Shown one piece after another: positions 1 to 9,668 of a stretch of 64,000 nt of DNA. The notes beneath the pieces were generated by a model. It was not told where the DNA came from, ran no database searches, and saw only the letters and a program-made list of their open reading frames with translations. The stretch's first letter is position 1; every line of letters begins with the position of its first letter. Location: assembly GCF_023555495.1 (NCBI RefSeq), contig NZ_JALCZO010000004.1, positions 310,001 through 374,000 on the forward strand, in the 5' to 3' direction. Made by a program: the position numbers and the translations under genes. The DNA comes from Polaribacter sp. Z022. Lineage in GTDB: Bacteria > Bacteroidota > Bacteroidia > Flavobacteriales > Flavobacteriaceae.

Positions 1-758
1 AAGAATCATTATTCGAAATTGGTTTTGTATCAACTACTGCAAGAGATTGGGGTAATATTGCTTGGGGTGGAAGAAATGAAAGTAATTTACATATTCAATT
101 AATGGGACCTAGAGGTGATGGAATTTTCGATTTAACTGGGACTGGTTTAATAAATGGATGGGGTTTTAATTTACCTACAAATAAATTAGCTACTGCATTT
201 GATACTGCAGGAGATGTTAAGAGAAAAGCGGCAACACTTATGACTGAAAATGAACTAATTGCAGCAGGAGGTAAAGTTGACGCAACTGCTGCTTCTGGTG
301 GTGTAATATGGGATTATGAAGGTGCTATTAGAATTAAATACGCAACAAAATCTGAAGATACAAGTTCTGGAGGAGTTAGAGAATTAAATTACAGTACAAA
401 CTTTAGATTGTTTAGATATGCAGAAGTATTATTACTAGCAGCTGAAGCATATAATAAAGCTGGTGGGCAAGATGCTGCTGCTAGAGCTGAATTAAATAAA
501 GTAAGAAATAGAGCTGGATTAGTTGATATAGATGTAACAACATCTGGAAATGCTTTATTTGAAGCAATTGTAAACGAAAAATATTTAGAATTAGCACATG
601 AAGGACAACGTTTTTGGGATTTAGTTCGTTGGGGAAAAGCTAGTACAGAACTAGCTGGTACTGGATATTCTTCTACAAATGATTTGTTTCCTATTCCAAT
701 TACAGAAATTGACAAAAACAGTGAATTAACTGTTGCTGATCAAAACCCAGGATACTAA
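1..758 (+). CDS. SusD/RagB-family nutrient-binding outer membrane lipoprotein (5' end cut by window)
   Basis: The reading frame is open to the left window edge, so this is the C-terminal part (about 250 residues) of a protein that starts outside. It carries the SusD/RagB C-terminal signature: the RYAEVLLLAAEAYNKAGG helix, LNKVRNRAGL, then a YLELAHEGQRFWDLVRWGK segment. The C-terminus ends with LFPIPITEID and a final DQNPGY, as in most SusD proteins. In the family, SusD is a surface lipoprotein that caps a SusC TonB-dependent transporter and binds a glycan. A susC gene is expected just upstream, outside the window. A strong terminator follows. The glycosidases on the other strand nearby suggest a glucan or beta-glucoside ligand, but that is inference. 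Confidence 0.93.
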   Translation, partial: ESLFEIGFVSTTARDWGNIAWGGRNESNLHIQLMGPRGDGIFDLTGTGLINGWGFNLPTNKLATAFDTAGDVKRKAATLMTENELIAAGGKVDATAASGGVIWDYEGAIRIKYATKSEDTSSGGVRELNYSTNFRLFRYAEVLLLAAEAYNKAGGQDAAARAELNKVRNRAGLVDIDVTTSGNALFEAIVNEKYLELAHEGQRFWDLVRWGKASTELAGTGYSSTNDLFPIPITEIDKNSELTVADQNPGY

Positions 759-785
759 TCATACAACACCCAATTTTGATTACAA

Positions 786-832
786 AAAAATAAAGCAGTA
801 TGTGTTTAATCTCATACTGCTTTATTTATTTT
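786..832 (+). terminator. Rho-independent terminator after susD
   Basis: A 15-bp perfect inverted repeat (arms 788-802 and 813-827, core AAAGCAGTATG/CATACTGCTTT) is followed by a T-rich tract. It lies between the susD stop and the next gene, so the FG-GAP gene downstream probably has its own promoter. Confidence 0.85.
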
Positions 833-860
833 TACAAAACACTATCAATTATGCATAATT

Positions 861-3800
861 ATGAATAAGTCAATCATCATAATATTTATCATTTCGTTAT
901 TTATAAATTGTTCTAATAATAAAGATCAGAAAAATAAAGAAACTGTTTTCAACAAAGTAACATCAGAAAAAACAAATATTCATTTTAGTAATAATTTAAA
1001 AGAAACAGATTCATTAAATTATTTTAAATACACTTCTATATATATGGGAGGTGGTGTTTCTGTTGGAGACATAAATAATGATGGATTGTTAGATTTATTT
1101 TTTACAGGAAATCAAGTAAAAAATAAATTATACTTAAACAAAGGAAATTTACAATTTGAAGATATTACTGAAAAAGCTAACATTTCTGGTGATAAAAGAT
1201 GGTATACAGGTGCAACAATGGCAGATGTAAATAACGATGGTTATTTAGATGTATATTGCTCTGTTGCTGGCAAAAATGGTGTAAAAAACAATCAACTTTT
1301 TATTAATAATAGAGATAATACCTTTACAGAAAAAGCAAAAAAATATGGGATAGATCATACTGCAAACTCTGTCCAATCAACTTTTTTTGATTATGATAAT
1401 GATGGCGATTTAGATCTTTACATAGCTAATTACCCAATAGCACACCCTTCTACTTCAAATATGATTTATAAAAACAGAATGAAAAATGCTTCTGATAATG
1501 AAACAGATAAACTTTTTAGAAATGATGGTACAGTATTTACAGATGTTACTGAACAAGCTGGTGTTAAAAATTATAGCTTTTCATTAGGTATTACAGCATC
1601 TGATATTAATAATGATGGTTGGCAAGATTTATATGTTTCTAATGATTACAGCATTCCTGATTTTTTATATATCAATAATCAAGATGGTACTTTTAAAGAG
1701 GTAGTAAAAAAAGCTACTTCTCAAACTTCTTTTTACGGAATGGGGATAGATATTTCAGATATAAATAACGATGGTTTTTTAGACATTTTTCAAGTAGATA
1801 TGGATTCTAACAACAATCGTCGTCAAAAAGCAAATATGGCTAGTATGAATCCTAAATTGTTTTTTGAAACTGTTTTCTACGGTTTTCATTATCAATATAT
1901 GCACAATTGCTTACAGTTAAATTCTGGACTGATTAATGATGGAATTCCAAAGTTTTCAAATATCTCAAGATTAACAGGCACCTCTTCTACTGATTGGAGT
2001 TGGGGACCATTATTTGCAGATTTTGACAATGATGGATTTAAAGATTTGTTTGTTACAAACGGTACAAGAAGAGAGGTTAATAACAAAGATTTTTTTAAAA
2101 AAATTGGTAAAAAAGAATATGATAAATATTCTTATCTAGAAAAAACTAAAATGATTCCTAGTGAAAAAATAGACAACTTTATGTTTAAAAATAATGGAAA
2201 TTTAGATTTTAAAAATGTAGGTAAACAATGGGGATTAGAACATAAAGGTTTTTCAAACGGAGCAGTTTATGCAGACTTAGATAATGATGGAGATCTAGAA
2301 ATAATTGTAAATAACATTGATGAAAAGGCAACTATTTTTAACAACAATAGTTCTAAAAACAGTAATTATTTAAAACTAAGATTAAATGGGAAAAATGCTA
2401 ATAAATTTGGTTTAGGTAGTAGAGCTTATGTTTTTTCTGATGGAAAAAAACAAATGCAAGAATTAACCCTAACTAGAGGTTTTCAATCTTCTGTTGCTCC
2501 AGAAATTCATTTTGGGTTAAATAATAATACAACAATTGATAGTCTAAAAATTATTTGGCAAGATGGTAAAACTCAAGTTTTAAATAAAGTTTCTACGAAT
2601 CAATTATTAACAATTAATTATACAGATTCAGATAAAAATCAACAAAAAAAAGAACTCAAAAAGAAGAATACTTTATTTTCTGAAGTATACAGTTTTCTAA
2701 AACCTAAACATAAAGAAAACGATTTTAACGATTTTGACAAACAAGTTTTATTGCCTCATAAAATGTCTACATTAGGGCCAACTTTAACAGTAACAGATGT
2801 AAACAATGATGGATTAGATGATTATTTTTTAGGCGGTTCTTTTGGTAATCCTTCTAAATTATTTTTACAAGAAAACGGAAATTTTGTTGAAACTAAAATT
2901 CCGTCTATAGAAAAAGACAAACTTTCAGAAGATTTAGGATCTTTATTTTTTGATGTAGATTTAGATGGAGATAAAGATTTATATGTTGTAAGTGGTGGTT
3001 ATGAGTATGTTAAAAACTCATCTATGTTGCAAGATAGACTTTACATTAATAGTGGTAAAGGCAATTTTATAAAATCAAATAAATCTTTACCAAAACTTAC
3101 TTCAAGCGGATCTAAAGTATATCAAATTGACTTTAATAAAGATGGAAAACAAGATATTTTTGTTTTAGGAAGACAAGTCCCTGGTAAATATCCTTTAGCT
3201 GCTACAAGTTATCTTTTAGAAAATAAATCTACCTTTTCAAATATAAAATTAGAAAACACCTCTTCTACTTTATTTTCAGATTTAGGAATGGCTACAAGTG
3301 CTGTAATTACAGATTTTAATAATGATTCTTGGCAAGATATTATTATTGTTGGAGAATGGATGTCTATCAAAGTATTTAAAAATAATAAAGGAACATTTGA
3401 AGATGTTTCTAAAAAAATGGGCTTATCAAAAGACACTACTGGTTGGTGGTGGAGTATTAATCAAGGAGATTTTGATAATGATGGTGATATAGATTATATT
3501 CTTGGAAATAATGGTTTAAATTATAAATACAAAGCAACAGAAAACGAAACTTTTGATATTTATGTTAATGATTTTGATAAAAACAATAAAAGTGATATTG
3601 TATTAAGTTATTATAATGAAGGTAAGCAATATCCACTTCGTGGAAGAGAATGTTCTTCTCAACAAATACCTGGAATTAAAAGTAAATTTAAAAATTACGA
3701 AGGTTTTTCGCAAGCAACTTTAATAGATGTTTACGGAAAAAAGAATCTAGAAAACGCTTTACATTATCAAGTAAAATCTTTTGCCAGTATCTATTTAGAG

Positions 3801-4145
3801 AATAAAGGAGGGACTTTTAAAATTCATAAGCTTCCTGTTGAATCACAATTTTCAAGTATTCAAAAAATATTGGTAAACGATTATGATAAAGATGGAAATT
3901 TAGATGCTTTAATTGCTGGAAACCTACATAATTCTGAGGTAGAAACACCAAGAAACGATGCCAGTTATGGATTATTCTTAAAAGGGAATGGAAATGGTAC
4001 TTTTAATGCAGTTTCTGTTTTAGAAAGCGGTTTTTTTGCTACAGGTGATGTAAAAGAAATGTCTGAAATGAAAATCAACAATGAAAATTATATCATTATT
4101 GGAAAAAATAATGATGAAGTACAATATTTTAAAATTAATAATTAA
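861..4145 (+). CDS. FG-GAP/VCBS-repeat lipoprotein with ASPIC/UnbV domain (CRTAC1-like)
   Basis: This 1094-residue protein starts with a lipoprotein signal peptide whose lipobox Cys is residue 17 (SLFINC). It is built of many FG-GAP/VCBS blades, each with a calcium-binding loop of the type DxNNDGxxD (for example DINNDGLLDLFF and DFDNDGDIDYIL). They fall in two blocks either side of an ASPIC/UnbV domain at about residues 500-576 (NYLKLRLNGKNANKFGLGS through IIWQDGKTQ). Such proteins fold as beta-propellers on the cell surface. In marine flavobacteria they are commonly encoded just after susCD pairs, as here. The ligand is unknown; a role in binding the same glycan as the SusD is a guess from position. 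Its stop codon overlaps that of the convergent permease gene (TTAA at 4142-4145). Confidence 0.9.
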   Translation: MNKSIIIIFIISLFINCSNNKDQKNKETVFNKVTSEKTNIHFSNNLKETDSLNYFKYTSIYMGGGVSVGDINNDGLLDLFFTGNQVKNKLYLNKGNLQFEDITEKANISGDKRWYTGATMADVNNDGYLDVYCSVAGKNGVKNNQLFINNRDNTFTEKAKKYGIDHTANSVQSTFFDYDNDGDLDLYIANYPIAHPSTSNMIYKNRMKNASDNETDKLFRNDGTVFTDVTEQAGVKNYSFSLGITASDINNDGWQDLYVSNDYSIPDFLYINNQDGTFKEVVKKATSQTSFYGMGIDISDINNDGFLDIFQVDMDSNNNRRQKANMASMNPKLFFETVFYGFHYQYMHNCLQLNSGLINDGIPKFSNISRLTGTSSTDWSWGPLFADFDNDGFKDLFVTNGTRREVNNKDFFKKIGKKEYDKYSYLEKTKMIPSEKIDNFMFKNNGNLDFKNVGKQWGLEHKGFSNGAVYADLDNDGDLEIIVNNIDEKATIFNNNSSKNSNYLKLRLNGKNANKFGLGSRAYVFSDGKKQMQELTLTRGFQSSVAPEIHFGLNNNTTIDSLKIIWQDGKTQVLNKVSTNQLLTINYTDSDKNQQKKELKKKNTLFSEVYSFLKPKHKENDFNDFDKQVLLPHKMSTLGPTLTVTDVNNDGLDDYFLGGSFGNPSKLFLQENGNFVETKIPSIEKDKLSEDLGSLFFDVDLDGDKDLYVVSGGYEYVKNSSMLQDRLYINSGKGNFIKSNKSLPKLTSSGSKVYQIDFNKDGKQDIFVLGRQVPGKYPLAATSYLLENKSTFSNIKLENTSSTLFSDLGMATSAVITDFNNDSWQDIIIVGEWMSIKVFKNNKGTFEDVSKKMGLSKDTTGWWWSINQGDFDNDGDIDYILGNNGLNYKYKATENETFDIYVNDFDKNNKSDIVLSYYNEGKQYPLRGRECSSQQIPGIKSKFKNYEGFSQATLIDVYGKKNLENALHYQVKSFASIYLENKGGTFKIHKLPVESQFSSIQKILVNDYDKDGNLDALIAGNLHNSEVETPRNDASYGLFLKGNGNGTFNAVSVLESGFFATGDVKEMSEMKINNENYIIIGKNNDEVQYFKINN

Positions 4146-5482
4146 AATATAAAAGAAAGTATCATAACAGTAGTGAAACCAACAACAGACAATAAAGTGG
4201 TCATTACAGACCAACTTTTAAAAGTTTGTTTCTCATTAATGCCTAAATATTTACTTACTAGCCAAAAGCCACTATCATTAACGTGAGACATTATAGAAGC
4301 TCCTGAAGCTATAGATATTACTAATAAAGCTTTATCAATTTCTGTTATATCTACAGCTAATAAAGGGGCAGTTATACCTGCAGCAGTAATCATAGCTACT
4401 GTTGCAGAACCTTGTAATACTCTAACAACAACAGCTGCTAAAAAAGCAAAAACAAGAATACTAAAACCTTTGTCTGCAAAATAATTTGCTAACATTGTGC
4501 CTGTACCTGTATTAATTAAAACTTGTTTAAAAACACCTCCTGCACCCGTTAACAAAATAATAATACCAGCAGCTTCCATAGATTTAGTTGTAATCTTTAA
4601 TAATGTCTCTTTATGATAACCTCTTCTAATTCCTAATAAATACCAAGCAATTAAATTGGCAATAATTAAAGCTGAAAATGGATGTCCAATCATTTGTAAC
4701 CAATTCTTTATTTGAACAGGAATTGTACCTTCTTCAAATAAAGGGCTGTTTAAAACAGTGTTACTTACTATTAATACAATTGGAATTCCTATAATAGCCA
4801 ATATTAGACTTATTGCTGGGTATTTTTTATATTGATGTTTTTTATTAATAACTGGTGCTTCTACAAATATTTTTTTAGAGATATATTTTGCAAATAAAGG
4901 CCCACTAATAATTGCAGAAGGAATACCAACAATAAAACCCAATAATATAACCCAACCCAAATCAGCTTTTAAAATATCTGCTACTGCAACAGGTCCAGGT
5001 GTAGGTGGTATAAACGAATGCGTTATTGCTAATCCTGCTAATAAAGGAATAGCATATAAGAGTAGAGATTTTTTAGTTTTACGCTGTAAAGAATAAATTA
5101 AAGGCACCAAAATGATGAAAGCAACATCAAAAAAAACAGGAATTGCTATAAAAAAACCGGTAATCATTAATGACCAAGAAGCATTTTTTTCTCCAAACTT
5201 ATGTAATAGATAATTTGCCAAAGCTTCTGCACCTCCTGAATGCTCTAAAATAGCACCAAACATTGCACCTAAACCAACAACTGTTGCAACAAAACTTAAG
5301 GTATTACCCATACCAGTTTTTATGGTGTTTACTATATCTAAAGGATTCATTCCAGAAAATATACCTACAGAAATACTTGCAATTAATAGTGCAATAAAAG
5401 CAGGTATTTTTAATCTTAAAATTAAAAATAACAAAATAGCTATTCCTAAAAATACTGCAGTTATTAAAGAAAAATCTATCAT
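4142..5482 (-). CDS. GntP-family gluconate:H+ symporter
   Basis: This 446-residue polytopic inner membrane protein has about 12 hydrophobic segments and family-typical stretches such as HSFIPPTPGPVAVA near residues 155-168, SGASIMSHVNDSGFW near the C-terminus, and LQGSATVAMITAAG. These match the GntP/GntT gluconate permeases, which import gluconate or related aldonates with protons. It is the last gene of a tight minus-strand set (only 6 bp after the GH3 gene upstream of it). Together with the gluconolactonase-like protein two genes up, it suggests use of an aldonic acid made from a sugar lactone. The exact substrate cannot be read from sequence; other aldonates are possible. Confidence 0.88.
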   Translation of the reverse strand: MIDFSLITAVFLGIAILLFLILRLKIPAFIALLIASISVGIFSGMNPLDIVNTIKTGMGNTLSFVATVVGLGAMFGAILEHSGGAEALANYLLHKFGEKNASWSLMITGFFIAIPVFFDVAFIILVPLIYSLQRKTKKSLLLYAIPLLAGLAITHSFIPPTPGPVAVADILKADLGWVILLGFIVGIPSAIISGPLFAKYISKKIFVEAPVINKKHQYKKYPAISLILAIIGIPIVLIVSNTVLNSPLFEEGTIPVQIKNWLQMIGHPFSALIIANLIAWYLLGIRRGYHKETLLKITTKSMEAAGIIILLTGAGGVFKQVLINTGTGTMLANYFADKGFSILVFAFLAAVVVRVLQGSATVAMITAAGITAPLLAVDITEIDKALLVISIASGASIMSHVNDSGFWLVSKYLGINEKQTFKSWSVMTTLLSVVGFTTVMILSFIF

Positions 5483-5488
5483 TTAAAT

Positions 5489-7741
5489 TTAGTTTTTAAT
5501 AAAAAAAGTTTCTTTTAAACCTTCTACAGAATTTGGTCCAACCCAAAGATTAAATTTACCAGCTTCAGCAGTTTTTATTAATTTATGATTTACAAATTCT
5601 AAATCTTTAGAAGATATTTTAAACGTAATTTCTTTAGATTCTCCACTCTTTAAGAAAACATGCTGAAATCTTTTCAATTCTTTTACAGGTCTTGTAATAC
5701 TACCAACAACATCTTGAATGTATAACTGAACAGTTTCTTTTCCTGCTTTTTTTCCAGTATTTGTTACGTTTACTTTAACATTTAAATCTTCATTAAATTT
5801 GATACTTTCTTTTGAAATTGAAATGTTTGAATAACTAAATGTTGTATAAGTTAAACCATAACCAAAAGGAAAATGAGGTGTAAAACCAGCATCTAAATAA
5901 TGAGAATCATTTCCTAAAGAACTTTGCCATGCAGCAATTGGAATTTTATCAATATGAACAAAATTGCTACTATCTGCTGGTCTTCCAGTATTTTTATGAT
6001 TATAAAAATATGGCAACTGTCCTGCAGTTTTTGGCCAAGAAACAGGTAATCTACCTTCTGGTGAACTTATGCCGTTTATAATTTCATATAACGCTTCTCC
6101 TCCCATTGTTCCTGGATGCCAGCCCATTAAAACCACATCAATTTTATCAATAATGTTGGTTATTGTTATAGGTCTACCTGCCATAATTACCAAAACAATT
6201 GGTTTTCCGGTTTTAGCTAATACTTTAATTAATTCTTCTTGAGCTCCAGGTAAATCAATATTTGCTCTACTGTGAGCTTCTCCTGATAAAATAGCTTCTT
6301 CTCCTCCAAAAAATAAAATAACATCAGATTTTTTAGCAACTTCTATAGCTTCTTTAAATCCTTTTTTAGATTTATCTCTACTATAATCCAATCCTTTAGC
6401 AAATGTAAAATTAGTATTTGCCTTTTTATATGCATGCAAAGGTGTGTTAGTATGCTCTTTTTCACCATCAAAAGCCCAAGTACCTAATTGCTCATGAGGT
6501 GCATTTGCCAAAGGTCCAATAATTGCCACTTTTGTTTTTTCTGAAAGTGGTAAAATTGAATTTTTATTTTTTAATAAAACAGTACTTTCTATAGCTGCTT
6601 TTTTAGCTTCTTTTAAATGGTTTTTTGAGTAAAATTTCCCAGTATGTTCTTTATTTCTGTAAGGATTTTCAAATAACCCCAACCTAAATTTCACTCTTAA
6701 AATATTACGAACAAAATCGTTTAATTCTTCAATTGTTACTTTCTTTTCTTCTATTAATTTTTTAAGATGATCTTCATATGCTGTACTAGTCATTTCCATA
6801 TCTAAACCAGCTTTAGCTGCTAATTCTCCAGCATGTTTTTCATCACTTGCATAACCATGAGCCACCATTTCAATTACAGAATCCCAATCACTTACAACAA
6901 AACCGTCAAATTTTAACTCCCCTCTTAAAACGTCTTTTAATAAAAATTGGTTTCCTGTTGCAGGTATTCCATTTATTTCATTAAATGAACTCATTACTGT
7001 TGCAGAACCAGCGTCTATAGCAGATTTAAAAGGTGGTAAATACACATTTCTTAATAAAGGCTCGCTCATATTTACTGTATTATAATCTCTACCTCCAATG
7101 GCTGCTCCATAAGCTATATAATGTTTTGCAGAAGCTGCAATTCTATAAGGATTACTTAAATCATCACCTTGAAAACCTTTAACATAAGCAGCTCCTAAAA
7201 TTGTTGCTAAATATGGATCTTCTCCTGGAGACTCTGCAATTCTACCCCATCTGCTATCTCTAGCAATATCTAACATTGGTGCAAACGTCCATCTTATTCC
7301 ATAAGCAGAAGCTTCAAAAGCGGCAATTTCTGAAGATTTTTCTACTATTTGTGCATCCCAAGTTGCAGCTAAACCTAATGGAATTGGAAACATTGTTTTA
7401 AAACCATGTATTACATCTCTACCAAAAATTAATGGAATTCCATTAGGACTTTCTTCAACTGCAATTCTTTGTAATTCATCTACATATTCTAAATTCATGA
7501 TGTTTAAAAATGCACCAACATTTCCTTTTCTTACAGATTCTTTTATATTACTAGGTAATGATTTTGCTCTACTAGATACTCCTCTAAGATTTGTTTGACC
7601 AATTTTTTCTTCTAAAGTCATTTTAGAAAGAAGTGCTTCAATCTTTACTTCGTGAGTTGCATCTTTTACAAAAGAGGTCTTATTTTCTTTACAACTTATA
7701 AGTGTAATTATTAGAACTAGTAAAAAGATTATTTTTTTCAT
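5489..7741 (-). CDS. Glycoside hydrolase family 3 beta-glucosidase, lipoprotein (BglX-like)
   Basis: This 750-residue exo-beta-glycosidase has a lipoprotein signal (lipobox Cys at residue 17, LISC). It has the GH3 N-terminal TIM barrel with the catalytic nucleophile Asp near residue 285 in FVVSDWDSV, preceded by KHYIAYGAA. The GH3 C-terminal domain includes GGEEAILSGEAHSRANIDLPG, which holds the likely acid/base Glu. A fibronectin III-like C-terminal domain follows (NTGKKAGKETVQLYIQD). Length and order match periplasmic BglX enzymes that cleave terminal glucose from beta-glucan oligosaccharides. It lies 8 bp after the SMP-30 gene and 6 bp before the permease, so co-transcription is very likely. 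The linkage cleaved is not readable. Confidence 0.92.
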   Translation of the reverse strand: MKKIIFLLVLIITLISCKENKTSFVKDATHEVKIEALLSKMTLEEKIGQTNLRGVSSRAKSLPSNIKESVRKGNVGAFLNIMNLEYVDELQRIAVEESPNGIPLIFGRDVIHGFKTMFPIPLGLAATWDAQIVEKSSEIAAFEASAYGIRWTFAPMLDIARDSRWGRIAESPGEDPYLATILGAAYVKGFQGDDLSNPYRIAASAKHYIAYGAAIGGRDYNTVNMSEPLLRNVYLPPFKSAIDAGSATVMSSFNEINGIPATGNQFLLKDVLRGELKFDGFVVSDWDSVIEMVAHGYASDEKHAGELAAKAGLDMEMTSTAYEDHLKKLIEEKKVTIEELNDFVRNILRVKFRLGLFENPYRNKEHTGKFYSKNHLKEAKKAAIESTVLLKNKNSILPLSEKTKVAIIGPLANAPHEQLGTWAFDGEKEHTNTPLHAYKKANTNFTFAKGLDYSRDKSKKGFKEAIEVAKKSDVILFFGGEEAILSGEAHSRANIDLPGAQEELIKVLAKTGKPIVLVIMAGRPITITNIIDKIDVVLMGWHPGTMGGEALYEIINGISSPEGRLPVSWPKTAGQLPYFYNHKNTGRPADSSNFVHIDKIPIAAWQSSLGNDSHYLDAGFTPHFPFGYGLTYTTFSYSNISISKESIKFNEDLNVKVNVTNTGKKAGKETVQLYIQDVVGSITRPVKELKRFQHVFLKSGESKEITFKISSKDLEFVNHKLIKTAEAGKFNLWVGPNSVEGLKETFFIKN

Positions 7742-7749
7742 TGTGTGTT

Positions 7750-8724
7750 TTATTTGGTTGGTTTATTTTCTTTATAAAAATTACTTTTTACTCCTTTTAC
7801 AGAAGTTTTAAATTTAAATATAGAACCTGCTAAAGGGTATTTTTTTAATTCACCTTCTGTCATATCAACTCGTGCAGTTGTTATAAATAATTCATCTAAG
7901 TTTTCACCCCCAAAAGCACAAGAAGTAACATTATGTGCTGGTACAATTATTTTAGATATCACTTTACCTGTATTTGGATTAAAACGAATAACTGCATTAC
8001 CATTCCACATACCTACCCAAAGCATATTTTCATTGTCAATTGTCATTCCATCTGGAAAGCCAAGAGATTCTGGAATTTGAACAGCAATTTTTTCATTAGA
8101 AATTTCTCCAGTTTTATTATCGTATTCGTATGATTTAATTGAAGATGTAGGAGTATCTATATAATACATTGTTTTTTTATCTGACTTCCAAACTATTCCG
8201 TTAGAAATGGTAACACTATCAATCTTTTTTTGCAATTCATTTTCAGAATTAATGGTATATAAATTTGCTTTACCTTTTATTTGATTAAAATGCATAGAAC
8301 CTACCCAAAATCTTCCTGCAGGATCACATTTACCATCATTTAATCTACTTTCAGGCAATTCACTTTTCATATCTGTAAACAAAGAACTTTTGCCCGTTTC
8401 TAAATTTATTTTATGAACACCATCTTCTAAAGCTACAATTGCTTCTTTTTCAGAAAAAGGTACAACAGTTCCAATTCTTGAAGTAGTTGCTAGAACTCTA
8501 TTTTTTTTCGTTTTAGGGTTGTAAATATTTAATTGTTTTCCTTCAATATCTACCCAATACAATTCTTGTGTTTTGTAATTCCAAATTGCACCTTCCCCTA
8601 AAGTGGCTTTAACTTCATATTCTAAAGTTGCTATGTTATTCACTTGTGATTTATTTTCTTTATTGTTTTTTGTACATCCAAAAATTAATATTGCTAGAGC
8701 AATAAGTACTATTTTTTTTAACAT
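7750..8724 (-). CDS. SMP-30/gluconolactonase/LRE family lipoprotein
   Basis: This 324-residue protein has a lipobox Cys at residue 17 (LIFGC) and a six-bladed propeller of the SMP-30/gluconolactonase type. Recognisable family segments are LGEGAIWNYKTQELYWVDI, which holds the metal-binding Glu, then RLNDGKCDPAGRFWVGSM, SNGIVWKSDKKTMYYIDT and FPDGMTID. The family hydrolyses sugar lactones such as gluconolactone to aldonates, using a divalent metal. Its position between the esterase and GH3 genes, with a gluconate permease at the operon end, fits a lactone-to-aldonate step outside the cytoplasm followed by import. How the lactone would form is not shown; no sugar oxidase is seen here. Confidence 0.87.
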   Translation of the reverse strand: MLKKIVLIALAILIFGCTKNNKENKSQVNNIATLEYEVKATLGEGAIWNYKTQELYWVDIEGKQLNIYNPKTKKNRVLATTSRIGTVVPFSEKEAIVALEDGVHKINLETGKSSLFTDMKSELPESRLNDGKCDPAGRFWVGSMHFNQIKGKANLYTINSENELQKKIDSVTISNGIVWKSDKKTMYYIDTPTSSIKSYEYDNKTGEISNEKIAVQIPESLGFPDGMTIDNENMLWVGMWNGNAVIRFNPNTGKVISKIIVPAHNVTSCAFGGENLDELFITTARVDMTEGELKKYPLAGSIFKFKTSVKGVKSNFYKENKPTK

Positions 8725-8727
8725 AAA

Positions 8728-9603
8728 TTATTTTATTTTGGTTTTTGAAAACATCCAAGTAATTAATTCTGGTTCTAAAAATGCTTTTTTAAAAGTGTCT
8801 CCATGACCCAAATTATATTCTGTATATTTTGCATTTTTATTGACTTCTTTAAGAAGATTATACATATTTCTAGATCCTTCAACAGGATTCCATTTATCTT
8901 TATTTCCGTGAAATATCCAAATAGGAATTTCTTTAATTTTTTCTAATTGATTTGAATCTGAATATCCTGCCATAGGTATTGCTGCTGCAAATAAATGTGG
9001 CTTTCTTGAAATAAACTCCCAAGTTCCAAAACCTCCCATAGATAAACCTGTAATGTATATTCTAGAATTATCAATTGGTAATTCTTTTCTTAACTTTTCT
9101 ATCAATTCTAAAGTTGCTTCACCAGAACTAGAAGGAGTTGGGCTCATTAAATAAGCACCTTCTTTAGTTAAACCTTTAAAGGGAGCTTCAGGAGAATTTC
9201 CAATCCATTTTGCCCATTCTTCATTTTCTGTTTTATTAGAACATTGTGGTATTAAAATATAACAAGGGTATTGTTTTTGAGATTGAGGTGTTATTAAGGA
9301 GTTTTCATTCATTATAAAACCTGCATTTCTATATATTCTTTCTCCATTTTCTGTACCTCTTTCTCCTCTACCATGCAAAAATATTACCAATGGAACATTC
9401 TTATTTTTAATACTTTTAGGTGAAAATAATCGATAAGGTAGTTTTAAACCATTACTAGAAAAATATGTTTTTTTCTCTAATAAACTATCTACATTATTTA
9501 AAATCCATTTTTCACTAAACTTTTCTACTTTATCAAAAGTATTTTTTGAGCTACAAGAAAAAAAACAACTAATTAAAATTGCAATTAATATTTTATTTTT
9601 CAT
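8728..9603 (-). CDS. Secreted alpha/beta hydrolase (polyhydroxybutyrate-depolymerase/dienelactone-hydrolase-like esterase)
   Basis: This 291-residue protein has an N-terminal lipoprotein signal with Cys at residues 13 and 17. It is an alpha/beta hydrolase: the oxyanion region is PLVIFLHGRGERG, the nucleophile elbow is ITGLSMGGFG with Ser near residue 187, the acid is the Asp in IFHGNKDKWNPV, and the His is in YNLGHGDTF. This architecture fits esterases often placed in carbohydrate-use loci, where they remove acyl groups from glycans. It is the first gene of a four-gene minus-strand set, 3 bp ahead of the SMP-30 gene. A terminator separates it from the upstream GH3 gene. The substrate is not known. 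Confidence 0.82.
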   Translation of the reverse strand: MKNKILIAILISCFFSCSSKNTFDKVEKFSEKWILNNVDSLLEKKTYFSSNGLKLPYRLFSPKSIKNKNVPLVIFLHGRGERGTENGERIYRNAGFIMNENSLITPQSQKQYPCYILIPQCSNKTENEEWAKWIGNSPEAPFKGLTKEGAYLMSPTPSSSGEATLELIEKLRKELPIDNSRIYITGLSMGGFGTWEFISRKPHLFAAAIPMAGYSDSNQLEKIKEIPIWIFHGNKDKWNPVEGSRNMYNLLKEVNKNAKYTEYNLGHGDTFKKAFLEPELITWMFSKTKIK

Positions 9604-9615
9604 TTTATAAAAATT

Positions 9616-9643
9616 AAAAAAACAGTGTAAATAATTTACACTG
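9616..9643 (-). terminator. Terminator between the second GH3 gene and the esterase gene
   Basis: A hairpin (CAGTGTAAA at 9623-9631, TTTACACTG at 9635-9643) is followed, on the minus strand, by seven T residues (9622-9616). It follows the stop of the GH3 gene at 9669 and so may separate or attenuate transcription into the esterase operon. Confidence 0.8.
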
Positions 9644-9668
9644 CTTCTTACCTTAATTAACTACACAA

